Of a stretch of DNA of 64,000 nucleotides, positions 32,792-43,792 are shown piece after piece. The translations under genes were made by a program, and so were the position numbers. This stretch comes from Aspidiotus rigidus. Its lineage: Eukaryota > Arthropoda > Insecta > Hemiptera > Diaspididae. The notes beneath the pieces are model-generated. The model was not told where the DNA came from. It saw nothing but the letters and a program-made list of their open reading frames with translations, and did not search any database. How positions within the stretch are numbered: position 1 is the stretch's first letter; the number at the start of each line of letters is the position of its first letter. The stretch spans positions 17,706,501 to 17,770,500 of the forward strand of contig JAVHKY010000025.1 of NCBI GenBank assembly GCA_035079385.1. Reading direction: 5' to 3'.

Positions 32792-33794
32792 GTTCAATTC
32801 GGCGCGGATAATTCGGCGGAGGACGAATCGGCGCCGCCATCTAGGCGCGGACTTCATTCGGCGCCGCACGAATCGGCGCTGAAGGATGCGGCGCAGAGGC
32901 TCATATCGGCGCAATAAGAATTTCATATTTTTGAGCTTCCGTTCATGAAACAATTTTTGTCCGTGTTTCCTACGGCTGACATTGCAGGATGCTTGTTCTA
33001 TCTTTCACAAAGTATCCAACGTCACGTTTCAGAGTTAGGTCTTAAAAGAAGGTATGAAAACGAAGTCCGAATCAACACGCAGGTGAAGATGGTTTCAGCT
33101 CTTGCTTTCGTGCCCACCGAAGAAGTGTGTACCGCATTTGTAGAACTACAGGAGTATGTAGATGACGATCTAGAAGCGCTGTTAAATTATTTTGAAGACA
33201 CATACATCGGACGTCTTCGTGCAAATGGTCGTAGAGCGGCACCACGCTTCAAAATTTCTTGGTGGAATGTCTACAAAAAGACTTTAAATGGAGATCCGAG
33301 AACAAACAACAGCGCGGAAGGTAGACATTACCGTCTCCAAAGTGAATTTTCGTCCGATCATCCGACATTGTGGCCCTTCATGAATACCTTGAGACGATAT
33401 CAAAAAGGGCGCGATTTGGAGTAAGCCAAATGTGTCACCGGTGCTCCTCCCCCAGCGAAAAAGAAAAGAGTTGCCTCCCGCAACCAGCGACTACTAGCAG
33501 TTGTAGCGGAGTACAAAACGCGGACAACGATCGAATATTTGAGAGCAGTAGCTCATATAATTCATCTCTAGTTTTAGTACAATTTTTGAATTATGAATTC
33601 GAAAATCATTTCTTCTGATGTTAAAATAATATATTCGCAAATTTTAACTTTCTTGCAATTTTTCTGTTTGCGCCGACTTTCAGAAAAAAATTTTCGAGCT
33701 ATTTGCGTCGACTCATTTCGGCGCCGATGTAAGCCATCGCGCCGAATTGTCCGCGCCGAATCATACGCGCCGAATCGTCCGCGCCGAATTGAAC
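32792..33794. mobile_element. 1-kb MULE-derived element with GCGCCGAAT-rich ends
   Basis: Terminal inverted repeats GTTCAATTCGGCGCGGA (32792) and its complement (ending 33794) enclose 1003 bp. Both ends are packed with copies of a GGCGCCGAAT / CGAATCGGCGC word, about seven on the left (to 32920) and seven on the right (from 33708). These GC-rich ends contrast with the AT-rich surroundings. The inside carries a MULE transposase C-terminal fragment. The structure is that of a non-autonomous Mutator-like element that kept part of its own transposase. No convincing 8-11-bp target duplication is visible. Confidence 0.75.
32945..33571 (+). pseudogene. MULE transposase C-terminal fragment, one in-frame stop
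   Basis: The frame starts ATG at 32945 and reads FLSVFPTADIAGCLFYLSQS, then RHVSELGLKRRY and MVSALAFVPTEEV, the WWNVYKKTLNGDPRTNNSAE block and GRHYRLQSEFSSDHPTLWPF. This is the stretch after the second catalytic Asp of insect MULE transposases (often FLYWCH-linked). A TAA at 33422-33424 (codon 160) interrupts it, but the same frame continues with GAPPPAKKKRV and TRTTIEYLRAVAHIIHL to a stop at 33569-33571, matching the usual C-terminus. The N-terminal DNA-binding part and the first two catalytic Asp residues are missing, so it cannot be an active transposase. Confidence 0.8.
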
Positions 33795-33839
33795 GGACCC
33801 CGAAAAAGAAAAGTAATTTCATCTTGGATTAACCGCATA

Positions 33840-35240
33840 CGGACGGACATGAATTTTGGTATTTCAAGGTCAGAAGACTTGACTTTATAAAAAAATCTTG
33901 ATTTTGAATTGAAGCTCGTTGAAGCTCCCGATAAATTATTCAAATCCATCCTAAATTACTCTCGTTTGACGCGGAAAAAAAATGACAGGTATAATTCAAC
34001 GATACTGTCTTGAAGAGAACCTCTTCGACACTAATAATTCAAATAATAACAAAAAAATCACGTACTGGTCATGAGTAAATTGAAACAGAAACAGACAGTG
34101 GGCGCGCATTTTCTTCATTCCTTTTCCACCCATATTCTACAGTCCCTCCCGCTCGCGGTAGGTCATACAAAATGACGAGTGAGTTTTTTTTACCTCTACT
34201 GACACCTACTGTATCAGAGAATAAGTCAGGGACGTTTTGTTGTACAAGTAACAATATTTTTCGCAAAATTCCGCGAATGTTGAAATTTCGGAAATTTCGT
34301 ACTTTTGAGCGGGTAAAATCACTTCTTGAACCACTGTGCGTCATAGATATTTCTCTATGACGGATTTTTAATTTTTGAGGATTTTGGCAAATTGTTTAAT
34401 TTTTTGCTTACTTTGGTCAAAAAAGTGGTCGCGACTAGGTAGGGACGGAAATTGAAGATAAACTTGAGATACAAACGTCACGTTGTAGTTTTGAAAAATA
34501 CATCTCATCAGGAATTTTTCGAAAAGAACGTCCGCCGGCCGGCCGGTAAAGAACAGAGGTTGAAAATTTTTCCAAGTCTCCCTCCTATCATACATAGCTT
34601 GAAAGAGCCCCTGTAAGTAACTAGATATGCAATGCTTCATACACCAATGCCCTTCACTGAGCCAGATATGCAACGCTTTAAGTACCATAAGACTCAGAAC
34701 GCATTTCCAAGGTAGCCCATAGAACTGCTTCCCTGGCTACTAAATCACTCATAGATTACAAAGATGAGGGGAAGTGGATTGAACTCGCAGATTTCAGGAT
34801 CAGACTCTGGGTCACGGTTGATTACGTCACGGTTTGAGGGGGGCCTCGGGGTCACGGCTGATAACGTCACAGTTTATTATAAAGGAAGAGAAGGGATACA
34901 GTATGTACAGGACTATTAGGGGGTGATGGGCGACTCGTGGGGGTGGTAAGAACTCACAAATTTTAGAAATCGAGGCTCGGTCAAGAGTTCGGAACAAACT
35001 AAACATAAATTTGGAGCAGTAACGAACTGTTCAGTTAAAGAAGCTAGGTCAGCGAAAAGACACGAGGTGTCCCTGCAAAAGAATAAGGAAAGGAAGAGAG
35101 GATTAGGAAGAAAAGGAATCTTTTTTTTTTTTTTTTTTTTAATTTTATTTGTGAGCTATTCGACTACTCTATGGGTCACCAGCCCGCAAATAGGTATTGT
35201 AGGTTGTTAGAGAAGAGGAAAGTAGTAGGTAGAACGTAAG
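33840..35240. other. Relic repeat modules, no gene
   Basis: 34380-34510 has decayed CAGGGTGG-family inner sequence (TTGAAGATAAACTTGAGATA). 34520-34740 has a GTCCGCCGGCCGGCC block, a CTCCTATCATACATAGCTTG module and one copy of the satellite found at 42.9-43.6 kb (AGATATGCAATGCTTCATAC, GAGCCAGATATGCAACGCTT), then CCCATAGAACTGCTTCCCTG. 34800-34870 has two GGTCACGG..GATTACGTCACGG repeats. A T run is at 35121-35141. Upstream of the PLE frame (35237) an in-frame stop closes the reading. Confidence 0.5.
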
Positions 35241-35242
35241 TA

Positions 35243-35900
35243 TTGGAGAGAGTTAGTAACAAAGGGTTGAAGTTCGGATTACCCCCTCTTAATAATAGTA
35301 ATGCTTTGGCTAATGTTGTTGCCGACCTCGAGGTGAAAATCGGACCGGGGGTTAATACTCAAAAAAACTGTGCTGCTTTTGTCCGCAATACCCCCCTCCC
35401 TCGCATAAACAAATACGCAATTGAGGTGATTAAGGGATCAAAGAGAAGGGTCAGGGAGGAGGGCTTAATCATCACGAAGGCTGACAAAAGTAATGCCATT
35501 GTCCTGATGGAGAAGTCCTCCTTCGTCTCCAAGGTCTATGACGTTCTCGGCCAGTGTGGTGCTAAGGAAAACGACAGTTTCAATTTTCCTAAACACGTAA
35601 AAGAAGTTAGACGTGTGATAAACGAGTGTGAATTTATTATTAAAACTCCCTCGCTAAAAAGATTGCTCCTTGAGGCCAAACCTGTGCCTCCCCTCTTGTA
35701 CGGGCTACCAAAAGTCCATAAAAAAGATAACCCGATGCGTCCGGTCGTATCCTTTGTGTCCTCCCCCACGTACGCTCTGGCGAAATTTTTGGACCGATGG
35801 TTTAAATCGAGAGTTGACCATGAGTCACCTTACTCGGTGAAAAATTCGGTTTCCTTGGCTGATAGGCTTAAGGATAATATTCTTCCGCTGGGATCGACCC
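35243..35900 (+). pseudogene. Penelope-like element, N-terminal and RT fingers part
   Basis: The open frame contains NKGLKFGLPPL, EEGLIITKADKSNAIVLMEK (RT motif 1/A-type region of PLEs) and PPLLYGLPKVHKKDNPMRPV followed by VSFVSSPTYALAKFL (motif 2), all diagnostic of Penelope RTs. A TAA at 35237-35239 closes the frame upstream and there is no good ATG, so the usual 150-200 residue N-terminus is lost or displaced, and the start used here is arbitrary. Near 35897, after LPLGSTL, a single missing base shifts reading to the next frame, where it resumes LFDVVGLFPNIP. Apart from this the frame is clean, so the copy is young. Confidence 0.85.
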
Positions 35901-37107
35901 TGTGTTATTTGATGTGGTCGGCCTGTTCCCCAATATCCCCAGAGCAACCGCCATGCAACATATGGGAGACCTTTTGATTCATACAAATGTTTGCCAAGAA
36001 GAATTGGGTGAATTTTTCAATCTCCTCAATATTTGTTGGTCTCCCAATTATTGCAAATTCGATAACAAGTTTTTTGAGTTTCCTGAAGAGGTTGGAATGC
36101 CCATCGGTTCTCCTTTGGGTTCTCTCATTTCGGAGGTCTTTATGTCTAAGTTTGAGCTCGATTTGTTCTCCTCTGGCAGTGCGTATTTAGATCTGATTTA
36201 TTATTGGCACAGGTATGTCGACGATGTGTTGTGTACGTGGACTGGTCCCCGAGAACTCCTTTTGGAGTTTCTCCAGTATCTAAATAATCAATATCCTTCT
36301 ATAAAATTTACTTTAGAAATCGGTGGCGCATCTATTAATTACTTGGATTTGACGATCTGTAATAGAGATGGTATCCATGAATTCGCCATATACAGGAAAG
36401 ATACTGCGACCGATATTACTGTCCACGGCAAATCTTTCTGCCCTGTAGCCCATAAATATGCTGGATTTAACAGCCTAATCCATCGACTGACTAGTGTTCC
36501 TCTCAATCAGTCAGCCTTCCAAAAAGAGGTATTAACTATAAAGCACTTGGCCAGAGTGAATGAAGTGAACTTAGACATCGACCTTATGATTCAAAGGAAA
36601 GTTACTCGAAAATGCCTCGATTCCCCCACCTCCCTCCCCCGCAATACGGCCTTAAACAGTAGAGAGCGTTGGATAAGGCTTCCGTTCTTGGGGCAGTTTT
36701 CATCTCAATTGAGTCGTGTCCTACGCCCCTTCGGATTTCGGCCTGTGTATTACAACCCCAACACCATAAAAAGTTTATTGGTTAGGCTAAAAGACCCCAT
36801 CCAACTGGCCGAGAGGAGTGGTGTGTATAAAGTTAAGTGTAAGGATTGTAACGGAATTTATATTGGCGAGACAGGCCGTCAGTTGAAAATTAGAATCGCT
36901 GAACATCGGAAGGCGTGGGAAAAGAAGAATATAGGTGAATCGGCGTTTGCGGACCATCTAATCACTAGCGGCAATAGCATTAAAGAGGGGTCCGAGGTCC
37001 TCCTCTATAGAGAAAACGCGTATTCGAAGCGAAAAGCGTTAGAACACATCGAAATAATCCGTCATTTAAATAACGACGACCTTAATGTGCTCAACATGAG
37101 GGGTTGA
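35898..37107 (+). CDS. Penelope-like element RT palm/thumb plus GIY-YIG endonuclease
   Basis: This ~400-codon frame continues the PLE after the frameshift. Landmarks in order: LFDVVGLFPNIP (RT motif A, Asp), EVGMPIGSPLGSLISEVFMS (motif B), YWHRYVDDVLCTWTGP (motif C, catalytic YVDD at 36214-36225), then IYRKDTATDITVHG, the linker LRPFGFRPVYYNP, KLRLKDPI-type RLKDPIQLAERSGVYKVKC, a CKDC pair, and the GIY-YIG core GIYIGETGRQLKIRIAEHRK from 36853, with later KRKALEHIEIIRHLNN supplying the expected Glu and Asn. RT makes cDNA and the nuclease nicks the target in target-primed insertion. All catalytic residues I can check are present. The frame ends in LNMRG at a TGA. This is the reference copy for most other PLE scraps in the window. 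Confidence 0.9.
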
Positions 37108-37304
37108 TTGAACTAGTTTACGAGTATGATTCACGTCGTGATGACTCGCTGGTTCAATCCTGATTTCCTCGTATGTTTCTACTTTACAGCCGGAGTTGGT
37201 TCAGTCGCTTTCCAGTCCCCGTTGACAATGATTGTTTAATCGAAAGCGCTCCGTCATCGTTAAAATTCTGTGGCTATATTTTGTAAATTACTCCGATTGA
37301 ATTA

Positions 37305-38130
37305 CTCGCTTGAGTATGACTTCGTCTGGTATATCTGGTCATAAATTGAGAAACCGCATTGATTCTGTTTCTTTGTTGTTGCATAAGGCGGATGATAAGG
37401 AAGACGAGACGTTGAAAGATGTCGTTGGTTTTGTAGGGCTGGACATGAGAATAGGTGTTGTATTGTTAGGTTATCCGCTCAACAGTAGTTGCAAGATGGA
37501 GGGAAGAGATTTAGTAGGAGGTGAGAATGAGTTAGTCGGGTGTGGCCAATCCTGAGTCGGCAGAGAATGATTTCTTCATGCCGGGAATTTCTGTTTGAGG
37601 AGGACCAAGAGGTGGATGAGGTTTTTATAGATCGGAGCTTGGTGGTCGGTAGTAGAGTCCAAAGATGATGCCAGGCATTCAAATTTAGGGAACGGTAATA
37701 CTTTTTTAGGTCGTATGATGGGGAAGAAGATGGATCTGTAATCTTCGGTAGTCGGGTAGCTTCCTTGGTTGCACGATCAACCTCGTCATGTCCAGGAAGA
37801 CCAATGAAAGTTATTGTTGACTCGATGGACGTGAGAGTTTCAAGAGTAAGGTGGATGCGTTGAGTTATAGGGTTTGTTGAGTGGATGTCTTGAATTGTTG
37901 AAAGAAATGAAAGAGAATCAGTTGGTAAGATGTAATTGTGTCGTGGTGGTCTTTGTGTTAGTTGCGAAAGGCAGTAGTGGATAGCACTAAGTTCAGCAGT
38001 AAATACTGAAGCTGAGTTACTGTATAGTGCCGTTGATTGAGAATGCATAAGCTGTTTTAGATTGAGATTTAGAGCCATCAGTGAAGCAGATTTCACGATT
38101 TGGGTGTTCTGCAATGATTTCTGTGATTAG
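37305..38130 (-). pseudogene. LINE ORF2, RNase H and C-terminal tail
   Basis: On the minus strand the RNase H signature is split by a frameshift: NREICFTDGSKSQSKTAYAF (catalytic Asp) is followed in another frame by SASVFTAELSAIHYCLSQL (Glu) and ILPTDSLSFLSTIQ (Asp), then ITFIGLPGHDEVDRATKEA. The post-RNase H tail RLRIGHTRLTHSHLLL and a Cys-containing end follow. This order is that of Jockey/I-group non-LTR elements. The related tails at 24.5 and 25.6 kb belong to the same family. The 3' end converges on the 3' end of the PLE at about 37.3 kb. Confidence 0.8.
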
Positions 38131-39210
38131 TGCTCGATAGGAATAGTTGTCCATTTTCGGGTAATTTGCGAGGTCGAGTCTGATAGATGGGGGATATAAT
38201 AACCACGGAGGCGTCTTTGGCTTGATAGGAAGGAGAGGTGAAAGCTTAGGGAGGTACTGAAGGTAGGATTTTAAAGTGGAGAGGAGGAAGTTACTAGGAG
38301 AAAGGATAGATGTATAGATCGGAAGGTCAGGAAATTGAGAAGACGAGGCGAGGAAGTTTGCTTTTAGTACGAGAGTGCGAAAATGTAGTGGTGGTTCTGC
38401 TGCTTCTGCACAAAGGCTTAGATGGGGGATGTTCGAAAAGCTCCGAGAGCCATGCGCAGGTTGAATGCTTGAATAGTATCGAGGAGTTTGATTTTGGATT
38501 TACTGCATTGGCTGTAGATTGTAGCACCGTAATCGAGTTGGGAGCGAATAAGACTTTTGTATAGCTGTAGCAGAAGTTTGCGATTACATCCTATGCGGGT
38601 GTGGGAGAGGTACTTGATGATATTGGTAGCGTTTAGGCATTTAGCTTTGAGTGACTTTATGTGAGGCATCCAGGAGAGTTTTTGATCGAAGGTTATACCC
38701 AGGAATTTATAAGAGGAGAGGATGTCGATTGTGAAGCCTTGAAGAATCAGTGGATGAAGAGGGGTTATAGCGCGTCGATGTTTTCAAAAGATGACAAGAC
38801 CTGTTTTACCTGAAGAGAATCGAAATCCACGGTCAGAAGCCCAGGAATAGTGTTTTTTGGAGAAGGCGTGTTGCTCTGGAAGGATAGATAGGAGGGAGAT
38901 ACTGTAGTCATATGCAAAGAGGCGCTGGGTAAGTGGAAAAGAGACACATTGGCTGATATCATTGATTGCTATTAGAAAGAGGGGGACGCTCCAAACTTCT
39001 CCCTGGGGAACGCCATTCTGGATGGTTTGGTGAGCAGAGAGTTGGTCTTCCTTTGTAGTAATTTTGGGAGGTTCCCCCTGAGACCTATTTGATGTAGTTT
39101 TTGGCTGATTTAATGGCGCCAAACGCGAGGGAAGGCTTGTTGGAGGTCGAAAAAGATAGTGTAGAGGTTCGTGCGTTCTTGAGGATACAAAGTCAAGGAG
39201 AATCATCGCT
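38130..39210 (-). pseudogene. LINE ORF2, reverse transcriptase, decayed
   Basis: Upstream of the RNase H, minus-strand frames read QNGVPQGEVWSVPLFLIAIN (RT motif B, normally GVPQGSVLSP), then RLFAYDYSISL (motif C, with FAYD where the active site FADD is expected), SGKTGLVIF, and later KAKCLNATNIIKYLSHTRIG with LLLQLYKSLIRSQLDYGATI (thumb region). Three frames are needed. The first Asp of the catalytic pair is replaced and PQGS is altered, so the copy is dead. No endonuclease domain is found further upstream. It is 5'-truncated near 39.2 kb. Confidence 0.8.
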
Positions 39211-39249
39211 GAAGGTAAGAGAGCAAAGCGTATTCTCAGTTGTTAACAG

Positions 39250-40870
39250 AAAATATTTGTTTTATCAAATGAATATCTTTATAAAGGAAATTCCTAAGAA
39301 TATCATTCCACCCCCTCCCACAAATAAGAAATGAAAGATCTCCCAGCAGAATTCTCTCCTGCATCCACTCTCGATATCACAGTAAGGACTAAAACCAGCG
39401 CGGTGAAGCCTGGTAAGAACAGATATAGCGTTGTTTTTTAGGTTCAAAAACTTACTGAAGAAAGCTGCACACCCTCTTTGAACATCGCTCAAAATCATCC
39501 TCAAAGAAGTCAACTAGAGAGATGAGATGAGGCAATAGGAGCGGGTCTTCCATAATTGTTGAAAATTTGTCAGTCGATCTAAATCCATATAGACTAACAA
39601 CTTGAACACTCGCACTCCTTATTTCTGCTGTCTATTAAGGTAAAATGATTTACATTTTGGGAGCGTAGCAGAGTAGCTAGATGAGAACTGTTAATGAATG
39701 TTTTATTTAGGTTTGGATGCTGGCCCATTCTCCAGACATAATTTCCGAGAAAAATTATACTATTTTTATTATTTCTTTTCTCTTTCTTTTGTAAACGCTA
39801 TTACTTTTCCTCTCTTTTACTAAATTAAAAGTTTTTAAACAAAATATTTAACGGTTATTACGTTCGTTTTCGTACACACATACAGAAAAAAAAAAAACCA
39901 ACATAAAACCGAATGTTCAGGTTCAAGAATGCCATAAAATGCGCGTAGAGCGATGTATAAAATTGTCCTGGAATATTTATTACTGGTCGAGTACAATGTG
40001 TTTACTACTTGTATTATAGCGTGTAGTACGTTCAGTCGTTTTAAAAACAGTTGATAGGTTACCATAATAATATCTAGAAATATGGTTTCCTTAACAACGA
40101 CGATGGCATGATATGTTATGTAGATACGAACGCACGAATTAAAAAAATTATTCTATTTAGTATGCGCGAAAGAGGAATTACGGCAGGCCTACTAAATGGC
40201 GTCGGAGATGCATAGAAGACCGCGAGGCCATGCTGTTTCCAAAATTTCGTACTATACGTGCGAGCGTCAGGGGAGGAGTAAAAAGGGGTTTATTCACTCG
40301 AGCATTGGAATTTCACGGTTGAGGTGCGAGCAAACGACCATGGCTGAGTGAGAAATATAGGAAGAGCTTGCAACGTAAGATCTGATATTTTAGATTACTG
40401 TGATCGAACATTGATGAGAAATTTTTGACAAAGAGGAGTTACAATTGAGGTAGAAGTCACAACACAGCATTGTAGAAACTCATGTTTAAGGCCTTGTTCT
40501 TCAGTAGCGACACAACTTATGATGAGGTGTAAGCTAACTAATAAAGTGAAGTTGTACACTTAGGAATAGTGCACCACTTACAGCTCACCACACTCAATAT
40601 GAGTCTCAATGAAGATAGGAGATGAACCCAGGATATACAAAGGAGGGACATAACACAAGGAATAACCCTGGAGACGCTGCTGCTTGTCGACGATCAAATG
40701 GTCTTCGCTGCTACGGACCTTCAAAAGCCATGTTTATCCTAAATAACATCTGAGCTGGTTAAGGAATGTAAATTTCAAAAGGCAAAACGAAAACTATGGC
40801 TTTTGAAGGAAAGAACCTAGTAAGATCCAAGACAGTAGTCGACAACAAAATAATGGCACGCAAATTCAAT
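39250..40870. other. No gene recognised
   Basis: AT-rich unique sequence. An 82-codon minus frame (39265-39513) could be a trace of upstream LINE sequence but has no diagnostic motif. Nothing else is supported. Confidence 0.4.
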
Positions 40871-40871
40871 T

Positions 40872-41257
40872 ACACTACTGAACAGCTATCCTATTACAAA
40901 GATTGTATTACGTGACTCTTGGATACTTTTCAACACTGAACACGAGTCCGTTGTCCGTTTTTTGCTAGCGCGTCACAATTTTTAGTAATCACGATAAAAA
41001 TTCACGTAATCATAACAACTATTCTCGTCTACTTGCCGCGCGCTGTCGCGGAACGTAACGAACGTTTTCGATAGCGACGCTGCTATCGTCGATGTGTTTC
41101 GCGACAACGCGCGGCAAGTAAACGAGAACTTCAATCGTGATTACTAAAAATTGTGACGTGCTAGCAAAAAACGGATAACGGATTCGTGTTCAGCGTTGAA
41201 AAGTATCCAAGAATCACGTAATAGAATCTTTGTAACAGGATAGCTGTTCAGTAGTGT
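40872..41257. mobile_element. 386-bp hairpin (snap-back) MITE-like element
   Basis: The whole element is a near-complete palindrome. ACACTACTGAACAGCTATCC at the left is mirrored by GGATAGCTGTTCAGTAGTGT at the right, and further inward ATTACGTGA.TCTTGGATAC, TTGCTAGC.CGTCACAATTT, and CTTGCCGCGCG / CGCGCGGCAAG pair across a centre near 41075. The core is much richer in GC than the rest (CGATAGCGACGCTGCTATCG). One arm has a ~30-base extra segment (ATAAAAATTCACGTAATCAT region). No target duplication is clear, so the superfamily is unassigned. A transcript would fold into a ~180-bp stem. Confidence 0.85.
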
Positions 41258-41259
41258 CA

Positions 41260-42640
41260 TTTGGGATTCCGTATAAATTTTTAAGAAGAAACCAACATGA
41301 GCTGCATATTGAGTAAATTCAAACGGGCTGCAGGTTTGATAAATCTAGCAATCTCTCATAAAATGAGTTTCTTGCTCGTCTCAATTGCCGCAGTTTTAAT
41401 GAATGAGACTGCGAGAAGCGAACTAAGCGAGCTGTGATTTATTTTATGATTAGAGAATATTATGAGAATGCTTTCAGTTATTCCTTTTAGTTATATTAAG
41501 GTACTAATTCCAATCTTTTTCTATTTCACCCATATTAATTTCGTTTGTTTTGTTTGACTTTTTTCAGGTAAGTGAAAATGCAGCCAATTATACGATCATA
41601 TTTTGTACAAGTGCAATGTAAGGTAGGTTTTCCGCTATTATTTATCGCTCAATTGGATCGAAGTTGGTTACATTCGTGCAACAAAATTCTCCCATAAATA
41701 CCGCTCAATGACTAGGTGAACGTCTATCGCTCGCTCTGTTTGTCTTGAGGAAAATGTCATGAAAAATTTTCAATTGTGAGACCATAAGAATAACGATTTT
41801 CGCCAAACTTTCAACAGAAGGAAGAGAGTTGACCAGTGAGTGGCGAGTATATGATTGTCCGCAGAGAAGGGACGACGAATGTCTCAATAGACAGGAGAAG
41901 TTCCTACCAAATAAGGCTTCTTAGCTGGAAGAGCTTCTCTGTCAAGACTATTGAAGAAGTTCACCTCCCCATTTTGTGGTCATTCGTATTCATATTTCTT
42001 AGACCTTCGCTTTTTGATGAAGGGTCTTGACTTAGTTTTTCTGAACGAGTATTTACGATCAGCTCAAGGGAAGGAAAGTTAGAGGAGCGAATAAAAGACG
42101 ATAGATTGAAGTCAAGGAATGGACTTTGAAATGGACTTGGAGTAATTGGAAAAGGCCGAAGTGATTAATAAGGGAATGGAGATGAACTGGGGAAGATTTT
42201 AGAGAGCAGAGCGTCAGGGTAAAGCTTCCTCTTTCTAGAAATACTTGACTGTTCTACTAACACTACCCTATGTTTCACAGATACAACGAAAATCCAAAAC
42301 CAAGTCGGTTTCGCGTTTTCAATTAGCAACAAAATCTTTCCTTACCGACACCCCGATTCCGCGAATCAATTTTAACAGCCAAAGTCCAATCCATCTTTCA
42401 GTGCTTAGAAACAGTTGCTCTTTCCTGCCAAACCGCACTTTTCTGATTGACCCTGACTCATCACCCGCCTCAACGGCAATTTACAATATGTACACTCTTG
42501 TCACCCATTTGTCGCACGTATCCATTCTGTTCTCATAACCTTGTCATCCAATCATTGCGACATAACTTTGATCTGAGTCCCGAGCAATACGGAGATCCAG
42601 GGTAGTGAAAAAACCTGCAGCCTACTTTGTCAGCTGCTCG
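41260..42640. other. No gene recognised
   Basis: Unique AT-rich sequence with short frames only, such as a 97-codon plus frame (42245-42538) without familiar domains. Confidence 0.4.
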
Positions 42641-42654
42641 GGGTTGCCTTCATT

Positions 42655-42895
42655 AACTGTCAACAGGGAACCTATCGTTCTTTGTCTTATTTTTGCAAGT
42701 CCCTTCCAATTGTATATAATTTTCCCAAGTCCTCTCTTTCCCCCGCCCCCTATTATACATAGCTTGGAGGTCGAAAAATTAACAGGAAACCTGTTTTATC
42801 GGGTGGTTTTTCGAAAAACGTCCGCCATCCGGCGACCTGGCAAAGCTCGGAACGTAAAAATTTTCCAGGTTCCCCCTTTCATCGTATATAGCTTG
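42655..42895 (+). repeat. Two MITE-like starts (CAGGGAACCT, AACAGGAAACCTGTTTTATC)
   Basis: 42661 and 42780 both begin with variants of the TTAACAGGGAACCTGTTTTA terminus seen at 12697. The second is followed by GGTTTTTCGAAAAACGTCCG and CCATCCGGCGACCTGGC, then an AAATTTTCCAGGTTCCCCC module. These are nested or tandem fragments of one high-copy family. Confidence 0.55.
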
Positions 42896-42897
42896 GT

Positions 42898-43625
42898 GAT
42901 ATGAGTATATAGCCTAAAAGATAATCCCTTTCAGTAACTAAATATCCAATGCTTCCTACACCAATTGGCTTAGCCCCTTCAATGAGCCAGATATGCAACG
43001 CTTCAAACAACGTAAGACTCAGAACGTTCTTCTATCATATGTTGTATATAGCCTCAAAGATAGCCCCTTCAAGTGACTAGATATGCAATAATTCATATAC
43101 CAAATAACTGGACCCCTTCAATGAGCCAGATGTGCTACACTTCAAACAACATAAGACTCAGAACGTCCTTCTATCAACAAATAACTTGACTCCTTCAACC
43201 CCTTCAATGAGCCAGATGTGCAACACTTCAAACAACATGACTCAGAACGTCCTTCTATCATATGTTGTATATAGCCTCAAAGATAGCCCCTTTAAGTGAC
43301 TAGATATGCAATATTTCATACACCAAATAACGACCCTTCAATGAGCCAGATATGCAACACTTCAAACAATGTAAGACTCAGAACGTCCTTCTGTTGTATA
43401 TAGCCTCAAAGATAGCCCCTTCAAGTGACTAGATATGCAATATTTCATACACCAAATATCTTGACCCCTTTAATGAACTAGATAGCACCTCTTCAAGAGT
43501 CAAAACGCCAGACTGGAAGTTAGCCCCTTCAAATGACTAAATATGAAATATGTCATACACAAAATTGACTTAGCCCCTTCAATGAGCCAGATATGCAACC
43601 TTTCAAACAACATAAGATTCAGAAC
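42898..43625 (+). repeat. Satellite-like tandem array, ~140-190-bp units
   Basis: Five or more units contain TATATAGCCTCAAAGATAGC, CCCTTCAAGTGACTAGATAT, GCAATATTTCATACACCAA, CCCCTTCAATGAGCCAGATA, TGCAACGCTTCAAACAA and AAGACTCAGAACGTCCTTCT in order, with internal deletions making unit lengths uneven. The same unit resumes at 43793-43980 after an insertion and is present singly at 34610-34710. A short inverted stretch is near 44200-44245. Confidence 0.8.
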
Positions 43626-43638
43626 GCCCTTCTAAGGT

Positions 43639-43792
43639 GATTTTGATTTGTTCCAGAGTGGTGCGACACATTACAATAAAATATAGACCACAAAAAAAAA
43701 CAAAAATGACCGTCGGTCAAAAACTTCCTTTTTGTATTTATTAAATTTTGCAACTCAAGTATTTTTGTTTTTTTTTGTGTTCTACATTTTAG
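43639..43792. mobile_element. 154-bp insertion flanked by a 13-bp direct repeat
   Basis: GCCCTTCTAAGGT occurs at 43626-43638 and at 43793-43805, while other satellite units carry this region once, so the intervening 154 bp is an insertion with a 13-bp target duplication. Inside, AAAATATAGACCACAAAAAA and its continuation are mirrored by an ATTTTTGTTTTTTTTTGTGT TCTACATTTT end, a ~30-bp imperfect inverted pair. A target duplication of this length suits target-primed retroposition, but the inverted pair suggests a MITE. I cannot decide. Confidence 0.6.

Noticed and set aside
35902..36190. Short alternative frames overlapping the PLE RT
   Set aside because: Shadows of the PLE coding frame, which alone has family motifs.
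37107..37300. Hammerhead motif in the 3' flank of the PLE
   Set aside because: GTGATGACTCGCTGG near 37130 lacks a following GAAA, and AATGAT..GAAAGCG near 37225 lacks the CTGANGA core.
42898..43625. CRISPR-like array
   Set aside because: Units are 140-190 bp of continuous related sequence without unique spacers, and the host is eukaryotic. It is a satellite.
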